64,000 nt of DNA, taken from Strongylocentrotus droebachiensis (lineage: Eukaryota > Echinodermata > Echinoidea > Camarodonta > Strongylocentrotidae). Under the pieces are notes generated by a model. It had not been told where the DNA came from. It saw only the letters and a program-made list of their open reading frames with translations, and did not search any database. The stretch lies in NCBI GenBank assembly GCA_035222895.1, contig JAVYIG010000111.1, positions 468,501-532,500 on the forward strand, written 5' to 3'. Positions 39,301 to 48,200 of this stretch are shown piece by piece; the first letter of the stretch is position 1, and every line of letters starts with the position of its first letter. The position numbers and the translations under genes were made by a program.

Positions 39301-40173
39301 TGAAGTTTGTACTTCAGGCCGTTGATGGGAATCAACTAAAAAAGGTCATTTAACTAAATTAACATTGTGACTTTCCACTACTGATCGAGTGGAGATGCAA
39401 AACGTGAGTTGAATTTGACGCTAAAACGAAGCATAAAAGAATTTGTATCTATAATGTCGTGATGAAAAAGGAGCAATTGCTTCATGTAATAGGTGTTTGT
39501 ATGTATTATCTGCTTTGACTTGATAGCTTACCTATGCACGGCGTCCCAGCAAAACCAGCAGAGCAGGCACAACTAAACATGTTCACTCCGTTAGTACAAT
39601 CTTCATTAGCCATACACGGACTGGTAGCACATTCGTCGATATCTGTGCAAATTGAGTTCCAAAGACATTGAAGGGAATAAAAGCGACTAGAAAAGCAATT
39701 TCCCTTTTACCAGATTTATATTTTATAGCCATTGGAAGCGGGGTAGACTTTCAATTTTTCAATCTTCTCAATTATGTTTGACACTGTAGCTTGATTCACA
39801 CTTTTGTCATTTTGTAAGATAGAATGGTTCATGAAGTTTGTACTTCTGGCCGTCTCTGGGAATCAACTAAAAAAGGTCATTTAACTAAATTAACATTGTG
39901 ACTTTCCACTACTGATCGAGTGGAGATGCAAAACTTGAGTTGAATTTGACGCTGATATGAAGCATAAAAGACTTTGTATCTATAATTTCATGATGAAAAA
40001 GGAGCAATTGCTTCATGTAATAGGTGTTTGTATGTATTATCTGCTTTGACTTGATAGCTTACCTATGCACGGCGTCCCAGCAAAACCAGCAGAGCAGGCA
40101 CAACTAAACATGTTCACTCCGTTAGTACAATCTTCATTAGCCATACACGGACTGGTAGCACATTCGTCGATAT
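210..40173 (-). CDS. Multi-exon gene segment: 76 tandem calcium-binding EGF-like exons (partial, both ends missing)
   Basis: Each exon is 111 bp and encodes 37 residues with the six-cysteine EGF pattern C-x4-C-x5-C-x8-C-x-C-x8-C. It opens with the calcium-binding DIDEC and contains CTNGVNMFSCAC, a full match to the Asx-hydroxylation signature C-x-[DN]-x4-[FY]-x-C-x-C, then CSAGFAG. Introns are 420 bp and phase 1 on both sides; joining exons restores GAT (Asp). One residue separates Cys6 from the next DIDEC, the spacing of rigid calcium-bound rods in fibrillin and Notch. The product would be extracellular. Lowest coordinates of the 76 exons: 210, 741, 1272, 1803, 2334, 2866, 3397, 3928, 4460, 4991, 5522, 6053, 6584, 7114, 7645, 8176, 8707, 9238, 9768, 10299, 10837, 11368, 11899, 12437, 12968, 13499, 14030, 14561, 15092, 15623, 16154, 16685, 17216, 17747, 18278, 18809, 19340, 19871, 20409, 20940, 21471, 22009, 22540, 23071, 23602, 24133, 24664, 25195, 25726, 26257, 26788, 27319, 27850, 28381, 28912, 29443, 29974, 30505, 31036, 31567, 32098, 32629, 33160, 33691, 34222, 34753, 35284, 35815, 36346, 36877, 37408, 37939, 38470, 39001, 39532, 40063. 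The domain call is firm. That all copies form one expressed gene is inferred; no start codon, signal peptide or terminal exon is in the window. Confidence 0.65.
394..522 (-). other. Second protein-like open frame inside each unit's spacer (model copy)
   Basis: On the same strand as the EGF exon, and 73 bp upstream of it, a 42-codon frame runs from an AGT codon to a TAA. It includes the protein-like stretches NHSILQNDKSVNQATV and EKIDKLKVYPASNGYKI. In most copies a TGA precedes it; in 18 copies (plus strand CTTCTGGCC) that codon is AGA and the frame runs further up. Copy-to-copy changes in it are a mix of silent ones (Asn AAC/AAT, Val GTG/GTT) and replacements (Asp/Glu, Lys/Ile, Val/Met, Asn/His), so it does not look strongly constrained. 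It may be a relic of a neighbouring exon, an alternative last exon, or chance. I recognise no domain. Confidence 0.35.
741..851 (-). CDS. cbEGF exon, copy 2, Ile37Val variant
   Basis: The last full codon is GTA in place of ATA (plus strand CTACGCACGG). This is the only amino-acid change I found in the exon across the array, and it is conservative. It lies in the inter-domain linker between Cys6 and the next calcium site. Confidence 0.85.
3928..4038 (-). CDS. cbEGF exon, copy 8, Ile37Val variant
   Basis: It carries the same GTA codon as copy 2. It follows a silent-GAT copy (copy 7), repeating the pairing of copies 1 and 2, so the pair was duplicated as a block. Confidence 0.85.
5522..5632 (-). 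CDS. cbEGF exon, copy 11, Ile37Val variant
   Basis: It has the GTA linker codon and again sits next to a silent-GAT copy (copy 10). Confidence 0.85.
8176..8286 (-). CDS. cbEGF exon, copy 16, Ile37Val variant
   Basis: This is the last of the four GTA copies and is paired with silent-GAT copy 15. No later copy in the array has this change. Confidence 0.85.
10621..13820. repeat. Three-unit higher-order repeat, two copies of 1,600 bp
   Basis: Units 21-23 (10621..12220) and 24-26 (12221..13820) have the same order: a unit with a 7-bp CATTGTA insertion, a unit with AATATGTC, then a unit with AATTTTTC. The insertion explains the 538-bp interval. Units 39-44 repeat the same six-unit pattern. Confidence 0.85.
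11021..11167 (-). other. Extended form of the second open frame (end of unit 21)
   Basis: Here the TGA seen in most units reads AGA, so the frame extends to 48 codons plus stop. Just upstream lies TTTTTTAG followed by TTGATTCCCAG|AG, a believable 3' splice acceptor. Units whose boundary reads TGATGGG in place of CTCTGGG lack that AG. The extended and acceptor-bearing forms recur through the array, at the ends of units 21, 24, 27, 31, 34, 37, 39, 42, 45, 49, 52, 55, 58, 62, 65, 68, 72 and 75. Use as an exon is inference only. Confidence 0.25.
14030..14140 (-). CDS. cbEGF exon, copy 27, with consensus donor GTAAGT
   Basis: The exon itself matches the common form. The flanking donor reads GTAAGT in place of GTAAGC (plus strand ATAACTTAC), which brings position +6 to the animal consensus. 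The same change recurs in copies 45 and 58, at the spacing of the higher-order repeats. Confidence 0.85.
23602..23712 (-). CDS. cbEGF exon, copy 45, with consensus donor GTAAGT
   Basis: It is the duplicate of copy 27, 9,572 bp to its right, with the same donor change and no exon change seen. Confidence 0.85.
30505..30615 (-). CDS. cbEGF exon, copy 58, with consensus donor GTAAGT
   Basis: It is the duplicate of copy 45, 6,903 bp to its right. It marks the 13-unit higher-order repeat. Confidence 0.85.
40063..40173 (-). CDS. cbEGF exon, rightmost copy (5'-most in transcript order)
   Basis: This is the last exon before the boundary with the pyrimidine satellite and would be the first EGF exon transcribed within the window. 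It is intact, with the common exon sequence and both splice sites. About 240 bp of unit sequence follows before the array breaks off, so its upstream acceptor region and the second open frame are still present. Confidence 0.87.
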
Positions 40174-40402
40174 CTGTGCAAATTGAGTTCCAAAGACATT
40201 GAAGGGAATAAAAGCGACTAGAAAAGCAATTTCCCTTTTACCAGATTTATATTTTATAGCCATTGGAAGCGGGGTAGACTTTCAATTTGTCAATCTTCTC
40301 AATTATGTTTGACACTGTAGCTTGATTCACACTTTTGTCATTTTGTAAGATAGAATGGTTCATGAAGTTTGTACTTCAGGCCGTTGATGGGAATCAACTA
40401 AA

Positions 40403-40422
40403 AAAGGTCATTGAGCCCTTCG
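40403..40422. other. Abrupt boundary between the EGF array and the pyrimidine satellite
   Basis: Sequence follows the 531-bp unit through AAAAAAGGTCATT, ending at 40412, where the unit would continue TAACTAAATT. From 40413 it reads GAGCCCTTCGCC, the head of a satellite unit. There is no transition zone, target-site duplication or unique DNA between the arrays. The EGF unit is cut about 35 bp after its start and the satellite begins at a unit edge. Confidence 0.9.
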
Positions 40423-41548
40423 CCCCCCATCCGTTTCCCCCTTTTCTTCTTATTCTTCTTCCTCTTCTTTCTTTCTTTTTATATTCTCTTTCCCTTTCCC
40501 TTCTCTCTCTCTCACTCTCTCTTATTTATTTTTTTGCGGGGGTAGGCAAGAGCCCTTCGCCCCCGTTTACCTGTTTTCTTCTTCTTCCTCTTCTTTCTTT
40601 CCTTTTATATTCTCTTTCCCTTTCCGTTCTCTCTCTCTCTCTTATATACCTTTTGGCGGGGGGAGGCAAGAGCCCTTCGCACCCGTTTCCCTCTTTTCTT
40701 CTTACTCTTCTTGTTTCTTTCATTTATATTCTCTTTCCCTTTCCCTTCTCTCTCTCTCTCTTAATTTTTTTTGCGGGGGGGGGAGGCAAGAGCCCTTCGC
40801 CCCCACCCGTGTCCATCTTTTCTTCTTATTCTTTTTCCTCTTCTTTCTTTCTTTTTCTATTCTCTTTCCCTTTCCCTTTCCCTTTTCTCTCTCTCTTACT
40901 CTTTCTCTCATTTATTTTTGGCGGGAGGAGGCAAGAGCCCTTCGCCCCCGTTTCCCTCTTTTCTTCTTATTCTTCTTATTCTCCCTTCTTTCCTTTTATA
41001 TTCTCTTTCCCTTTCCCTTCTCTCTCTCTCTCTTATTTATTTTTGGCGGGGGGGGAGGCAAGAGCCATTCGCCCACGTTTCCCTCTTTTCTTCTTATTCT
41101 TCTTCCTCTCCCTTCTTACTTTTATATTCTCTTTCCCTTTCCCTTCTCTCTCTCTCTCTTATTTTTTTTTTGGCGGGGGGGGGGGAGGCAGGAGCCCTTC
41201 GCCCCCGTTTCCCTCTTTTCTTCTTATTCTTCTTCCTCTTCTTTCTTTCCTTTTATATTCTCTTTCCCTTTCCCTTCTCTCTCTCTCTCTCTCTCTCTCT
41301 CTAATTTAATTTTTGGCGGGGGGGGGGAGTCAAGAGCCCTTCGCACCTGTTTCCCTCTATTCTTCTTCTTCCTCTTCTTTCTTTCCTTTTGTATTCCCTT
41401 CTCTCTCTCTCTCTTATTCATTTGTTGGCGGGGGGGGGAGGAGGCAAGACACCTTCGCCCCCACCCGTGTCCCTCTTTTCTTTTAATTCTTCTTCCTCTT
41501 CTTTCTTTCTTTTTATATTCTCTTTCCCTCTCCCTTCTCTCTCTCTCT

Positions 41549-42100
41549 CTTATTCATTTTTTGGCGGGGGGGGGGGGAGGCAAGACCCCTTCGCCCCCGT
41601 TTCCCTCTTTTCTTCTTCTTCCTCTTCTTTTTTTCCTTTTATTTTCTCTTTCCCTTTCCCTTTCCCTTCTCTCTCTCTTTCTCTCTCTCTCTTATTTATT
41701 TTTTGGCTGGGGGTGGGGGAGGAGGCAAGAGCCTTTCGCACCTGTTTCCCTCTATTCTTCTTCTTCCTCTTCTTTCTTTCCTTTTGTATTTCCTTTCCCT
41801 TTCCCTTCTCTCTCTCTCTCTTATTCATTTTTTGGCGGGGGGGGGGGGAGGCAAGACCCCTTCGCCCCCGTTTCCCTCTTTTCTTCTTCTTCCTCTTCTT
41901 TTTTTCCTTTTATTTTCTCTTTCCCTTTCCCTTTCCCTTCTCTCTCTCTTTCTCTCTCTCTCTTATTTATTTTTTGGCTGGGGGTGGGGGAGGAGGCAAG
42001 AGCCTTTCGCACCTGTTTCCCTCTATTCTTCTTCTTCCTCTTCTTTCTTTCCTTTTGTATTTCCTTTCCCTTTCCCTTCTCTCTCTCTCTCTTATTCATT
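41549..42100. repeat. Local dimer of satellite units, offset 271 bp
   Basis: A two-unit block with the distinctive GGCTGGGGGTGGGGGAGG and CGCACCTGTTTCC occurs with GGCTG at 41705 and again at 41976. This is a recent small tandem duplication near the left edge of the satellite. Confidence 0.7.
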
Positions 42101-45100
42101 TTTTGGCGGGGGGGGAGGCAAGACCCCTTCGCCCCCACCCGTGTCCCTCTTTTCTTTTAATTCTTCTTCCTCTTCTTTCTTTCTTTTTATATTCTCTTTC
42201 CCTCTCCCTTCTCTCTCTCTCTCTCTCTCCCTCTCACTCTCTCTTATTTTTTTTTGGCGGGGGGAGGCAAGAGCCCTTCGCCCCCGTTTCCCTCTTTTCT
42301 TCTAATTCTTCTTCCTCTTCTTTCTTTCCTTTTATATTCTCTTTACTTTTCCCTTCTCTCTCTCTCTCTCTTATTTATTTTTTTGGCGGGGGAGGGAGGC
42401 AAGAGCCCTTTGCCCCCGTTTACCTCTTTTCTTCTTATTCTTCTTCCTCTTCTTTCTTTCTTTTTATTTTCCTTCCCTTTCCCTTCTCTCTCTCTCTCTT
42501 ATTTATTTTTTTGGCGGGGGGAATGCAAGAGCCCTACGCTCCCGTTTCCCTCTTTTCTTCTCATTCTTCTTCCTCTTCTTTCTTTCTTTTTATTCTCTTT
42601 CCCTTTCCCTTCTCTCTCTCTCTCTCTCTTATTTATTTTTTGACTGGGGGGATACAAGAGCCCATCGCTCCCGTTTCCCTTCTTTCTGCTTTTTTTTCTT
42701 CCTCTTCTTTCTTTCATGTTATTCTCTTTCCCTTTCCCTTCTTTCTCTCTCTCTTATTTATTTTTTGGCGGGGGGGGGGGGGAGGCAAGAGCCATTTGCC
42801 CACGTTTCCCTCTTTTCTTCTTATTCTTCTTCCTTTTCCTTCTTTCCTTTTATATTCTCTTTCACTTTCCCTTTCCCTTCTCCCTCTCTCTCTCTCTTTC
42901 ACTTATTTATTTTTGGCGGGGGGAGGCAAGAGCCCTTCGCCCCCGTTTCCCTCTTTTCTTCTAATTCTTCTTCCTCTTCTTTCTTTCCTTTTATATTCTC
43001 TTTCCCTTTCCCTTCTCTCTCTCTCTCTCTCTTATTTATTTTTTGGCGGGGGGAGGCACGACCCCTTCGCCCCCCACCCGTTTTCCTCTTTTTTTCTTAT
43101 TCTTCTTCCTCTTCTTTTTTGTTTTTATATTCACTTTCTCTTTCCGTTATCTCTCTCTCTCACTCTCTCTTATTTATTTTTTTGGCGGGGGGAGGCAAGA
43201 GCCGTCAGCCCCGTTTCCCTCTTTTCTTCTTATTCTTCTACCTCTTCTTTCTGTCTTTTTATATTCTCTTTCCCTTTCCCTTCTCTCTCTCTCACTCTCT
43301 CTTATTTATTTTTTGGCGGGGGGAGGCACGACCCCTTCGCCCCCCACCCGTTTCCCTCTTTTCTTCTTATTCTTCTTCCTCTTCTTTCTTTCCTTTTATA
43401 TTCTCTTTCCCTTTCCCATCTCTCTCGCTCTCTCTCTCTCTGATTTTTTGATTTTTTTGATTTTTTTTTTTGGCGGGGGGGGGGGAGGCAAGAGCCCTTC
43501 GCCCCAGTTTCCCTCTTTTCTTCTTATTCGTCTTCCTCTTCTTTCTTTCCTTTTATATTCTCTTTTCCTTTCCCTTCTCTCTCTCTCTCTCATATTTTTT
43601 TTTTGGCGGGGAGGGGGAAGAGGCAAGACCCCTTCGCCCCAACCCGTTTTCCTCTTTTCTTTTTATTCTTCTTCCTCTTCTTTCTTTCCTTTTATATTCC
43701 CTTTCCCTTTCCCTTTTTTCTCTCTCTCTTATTTATATTTTGGCGGGGGGGAGGAGGCAAGAGCCCTTCGCCCCCATCCGTTTCCCTCTTTTCTTCTTAT
43801 TCTTCTTCCTCTTCTTTCTTTCCCGTTATATGCTCTTTCCCTTTCCCTTCTTTCTCTCTCTCTCTTATTTATTTTTTTAGCGGAGGGGGGGGAGGCAAGA
43901 GCCCTTCGCCCCCGTTTCCCTCTCTTCTTCTTATTCTTCTTCCTCTTCTTTCTTTCTTTTTATATTCTCTTTCCCTTTCCCTTCTCTCTCTCTCTCTCTT
44001 ATTTTTTTGTTGGCGGGGGGGGAGGCAAGAGCCCTTCGTCCCCGTTTCCCTCTTTTATTCTTATTCTTCTTCCTCTTGTTTCTTTCCTTTTATATTCTAT
44101 TTCCCTTTCCCTCTTCCTTCTCTCTCTCTCTCCCTCTCTCTCTTATTTTTTTTGTTGGCGGGGGGGGGAGGAGGCATGAGCCCTTCGCCCCCGTTTCCCT
44201 CTTTTCTTCTAATTCTTCTTCCTCTTCTTTCTTTCCTTTTATATTCTCTTTACTTTTCCCTTCTCTCTCTCTCTCTCTTATTTTTTTTTTTGGCGGGGGA
44301 GGGAGGCAAGAGCCCTTCGCCCCCGTTTACCTCTTTTCTTCTTATTCTTCTTCCTCTTCTTTCTTTCTTTTTATTCTCCTTCCCTTTCCCTTCTCTCTCT
44401 CTCTCTTATTTATTTTTTTGGCGGGGGGAATGCAAGAGCCCTACGCTCCCGTTTCCCTCTTTTCTTCTCATTCTTCTTCCTCTTCTTTCTTTCTTTTTAT
44501 TCTCCTTCCCTTTCCCTTCTCTCTCTCTCTCTCTCTTATTTATTTTTTGGCTGGGGGGATGCAAGAGCCCATCGCTCCCGTTTCCCTCCTTTCTTCTTTT
44601 TTTTCTTCCTCTTCTTTCTTTCATTTTATTCTCTTTCCCTTTCCCTTCTTTCTCTCTCTCTTATTTATTTTTTGGCGGGGGGGGGGGGGAGGCAAGAGCC
44701 ATTTGCCCACGTTTCCCTCTTTTCTTCTTATTCTTCTTCCTTTTCCTTCTTTCCTTTTATATTCTCTTTCCCTTTCCCTTTCCCTTCTCTCTCTCTCTCT
44801 CTCTCTCACTTATTTATTTTTGGCGGGGGGAGGCACGACCCCTTCGCCCCCCACCCGTTTCCCTCTTTTCTTCTTATTCTTCATCCTCTTCTTTCTTTCC
44901 TTTTATATTCTCTTTCCCTTTCCCATCTCTCTCTCTCTCTCTCTCTCTGATTTTTTGATTTTTTTTTTTTTTTTTGGCGGGGGGGGGGGGGGAGGCAAGA
45001 GCCCTTCGCCCCAGTTTCCCTCTTTTCTTCTTATTCGTCTTCCTCTTCTTTCTTTCCTTTTATATTTTCTTTCCCTTTCCCTTCTCTCTCTCTCTCTCAT

Positions 45101-45239
45101 ATTTTTTTTTTTGGCGGGGAGGGGGAAGAGGCAAGACCCCTTCGCCCCAACCCGTTTTCCTCTTTTCTGTTTATTCTTCTTCCTCTTCTTTCTTTCCTTT
45201 TATATTCTCTTTACTTTTCCCTTCTCTCTCTCTCTGTCT

Positions 45240-48200
45240 TATTTATTTTTTGGCGGGGGAGGGAGGCAAGAGCCCTTCGCCTCCGTTTACCTCTTTTCTT
45301 CTTATTCTTCTTCCTCTTGTTTCTTTCCTTTTATATTCTATTTCCCTTTCCCTCTTCCTTCTCTCTCTCTCTCTCACTCTCTCTTATTTTTTTTTGGCGG
45401 GGGGAGGCAAGAGCCCTTCGCCCTCGTTTCCCTCTTTTCTTCTAATTCTTCTTCATCTTCTTTCTTTCCTTTTATATTCTCTTTACTTTTCCCTTTTCTC
45501 TCTCTCTCTCTTATTTTTTTTTTGGCGGGGGAGGGAGGCAAGAGCCCTTCGCCCCCGTTTACCTCTTTTCTTCTTATTCTTCTTCCTCTTCTTTCTTTCT
45601 TTTTATTCTCCTTCCCTTTCCCTTCTCTCTCTCTCTCTTATTTATTTTTTTGGCGGGTGGAATGTAAGAGCCCTCACTCCCGTTTCCCTCTTTTCTTCTC
45701 ATTCTTCTTCCTCTTCTTTCTTTCTTTTTATTCTCTTTCCCTTTCCCTTCTCTCTCTCTCTCTCTCTTATTTATTTTTTGGCTGGGGGGGATGCAAGAGC
45801 CCATCGCTCCCGTTTCCCTCCTTTCTGCTTTTTTTTCTTCCTCTTCTTTCTTTCATTTTATTCTCTTTTCCTTTCCCTTCTTTCTCTCTCTCTCTTATTT
45901 ATTTTTTGGCGGGGGGGGGAGGCAAGAGCCATTTGCCCACGTTTCCCTCTTTTCTTCTTATTCTTCTTCCTTTTCCTTCTTTCCTTTTATATTCTCTTTC
46001 CCTTTCCCTTTCCCTTCTCTCTCTCTCTCTCTCTCACTTATTTATTTTCGGCGGGGGGAGGCAACAGCCCTTCGCCCCCGTTTCCCTCTTTTCTTCTAAT
46101 TCTTCTTCCTCTTCTTTCTTTCCTTTTATATTCTCTTTCCCTTTCCCTTCTCTCTCTCTCTCTCTCTTATTTATTTGTTGGCGGGGGGAGGCACGACCCC
46201 TTCGACCCCCACCCGTTTCCCTCTTTTTTTTCTTATTCTTCTTCCTCTTCTTTTTTTTTTTTAAATTCACTTTCTCTTTCCGTTATCTCTCTCTCTCACT
46301 CTCGCTTATTTTTTTTTTTGGCGGGGGGAGGCAAGAGCCGTCAGCCCCGTTTCCCTCTTTTCTTCTAATTCTTCTTCCTCTTCTTTCTGTCTTTTTATAT
46401 TCTCTTTCCCTTTCCCTTCTCTCTCTCTCACTCTCTCTTATTTATTTTTTGGCGGGGGAGGGAGGCAAGAGCCCTTCGCCTCCGTTTACCTCTTTTCTTC
46501 TTATTCTTCTTCCTCTTCTTTCTTTCCTTTTATATTCTCTTTCCCTTTCCCATCTCTCTCTCTCTCTCTGATTTTTTTTTTTCTTTTTTGGCGGGGGGGG
46601 GGGGGGAGGCAAGAGCCCTTCGCCCCAGTTTCCCTCTTTCTTCTTATTCGTCTTCCTCTTCTTTCTTTCCTTTTATATTCTCTTTCCCTTTCCCTTCTCT
46701 CTCTCTCTCTCATATTTTTTTTTTGGCGGGGAGGGGGAAGAGGCAAGACCCCTTCGCCCCAACCCGTTTTCCTCTTTTCTTTTTATTCTTCTTCCTCTTC
46801 TTTCTTTCCTTTTATATTCCCTTTCCCTTTCCCTTTTTTCTCTCTCTCTTATTTATATTTTGGCGGGGGGGAGGAGGCAAGAGCCCTTCGCCCCCCATCC
46901 GTTTCCCTCTTTTCTTCTTATTCTTCTTCCTCTTCTTTCTTTCCCGTTATATGCTCTTTCCCTTTCCCTTCTTTCTCTCTCTCTCTTATTTATTTTTTTG
47001 GCGGAGGGGGGGAGGCAAGAGCCCTTCGCCCCCGTTTCCCTCTCTTCTTCTTATTCTTCTTCCTCTTCTTTCTTTCTTTTTATATTCTCTTTCCCTTTCC
47101 CTTCTCTCTCTCTCTCTCTTATTTTTTTGTTGGCGGGGGGGGAGGCAAGAGCCCTTCGTCCCCGTTTCCCTCTTTTATTCTTATTCTTCTTCCTCTTGTT
47201 TCTTTCCTTTTATATTCTATTTCCCTTTCCCTCTTCCTTCTCTCTCTCTCTCCCTCTCTCTCTTATTTTTTTTGTTGGCGGGGGGGGAGGAGGCATGAGC
47301 CCTTCGCCCCCGTTTCCCTCTTTTCTTCTAATTCTTCTTCCTCTTCTTTCTTTCCTTTTATATTCTCTTTACTTTTCCCTTCTCTCTCTCTCTCTCTTAT
47401 TTTTTTTTTTGGCGGGGGAGGGAGGCAAGAGCCCTTCGCCCCCGTTTACCTCTTTTCTTCTTATTCTTCTTCCTCTTCTTTCTTTCTTTTTATTCTCCTT
47501 CCCTTTCCCTTCTCTCTCTCTCTCTTATTTATTTTTTTGGCGGGGGGAATGCAAGAGCCCTACGCTCCCGTTTCCCTCTTTTCTTCTCATTCTTCTTCCT
47601 CTTGTTTCTTTCTTTTTATTCTCCTTCCCTTTCCCTTCTCTCTCTCTCTCTCTCTTATTTATTTTTTGGCTGGGGGGATGCAAGAGCCCATCGCTCCCGT
47701 TTCCCTCCTTTCTTCTTTTTTTTCTTCCTCTTCTTTCTTTCATTTTATTCTCTTTCCCTTTCCCTTCTTTCTCTCTCTCTTATTTATTTTTTGGCGGGGG
47801 GGGGGGGGAGGCAAGAGCCATTTGCCCACGTTTCCCTCTTTTCTTCTTATTCTTCTTCCTTTTCCTTCTTTCCTTTTATATTCTCTTTCCCTTTCCCTTT
47901 CCCTTCTCTCTCTCTCTCTCTCTCTCACTTATTTATTTTTGGCGGGGGGAGGCACGACCCCTTCGCCCCCCACCCGTTTCCCTCTTTTCTTCTTATTCTT
48001 CATCCTCTTCTTTCTTTCCTTTTATATTCTCTTTCCCTTTCCCATCTCTCTCTCTCTCTCTCTCTCTGATTTTTTGATTTTTTTTTTTTTTGGCGGGGGG
48101 GGGGGAGACAAGAGCCCTTCGCCCCAGTTTCCCTCTTTTCTTCTTATTCGTCTTCCTCTTCTTTCTTTCCTTTTATATTTTCTTTCCCTTTCCCTTCTCT

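Larger units (their letters stand above)
1..40412 (-). repeat. 531-bp tandem array, each unit carrying one cbEGF exon
   Basis: The first unit starts at 1, the next at 532 and the next at 1063, so the period is 531 bp. Seventy-six exon copies are counted. Nearly all neighbours are 531 bp apart. The exceptions are two intervals of 532, two of 530 and four of 538, the last caused by a 7-bp insertion. Units differ by a limited set of shared single-base variants, mostly in the half of the spacer that includes the unit boundary (for example CATTTA/CAATTA, GATATG/AAAACG, GTCGTG/TTCATG, TTGATGGG/TCTCTGGG). The array is already running at base 1 and stops abruptly at 412 bp past position 40000. Outside the exon I see no transposon ends or target-site duplications. 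On the minus strand each unit reads acceptor, exon, donor, intron. Confidence 0.97.

Noticed and set aside
1-40412. CRISPR array
   Set aside because: The repeat is 531 bp with no unique spacers, and the exon and splice sites are animal-type.
1-40412. 531 as three 177-bp nucleosome-length subunits
   Set aside because: There is no internal similarity between the thirds of the unit, so the number is most likely coincidence.
40335-41309. Open frame running from the EGF unit across the boundary into the satellite
   Set aside because: It is on the strand opposite the EGF exon and most of it is satellite. Its start is a chance ATG in the spacer.
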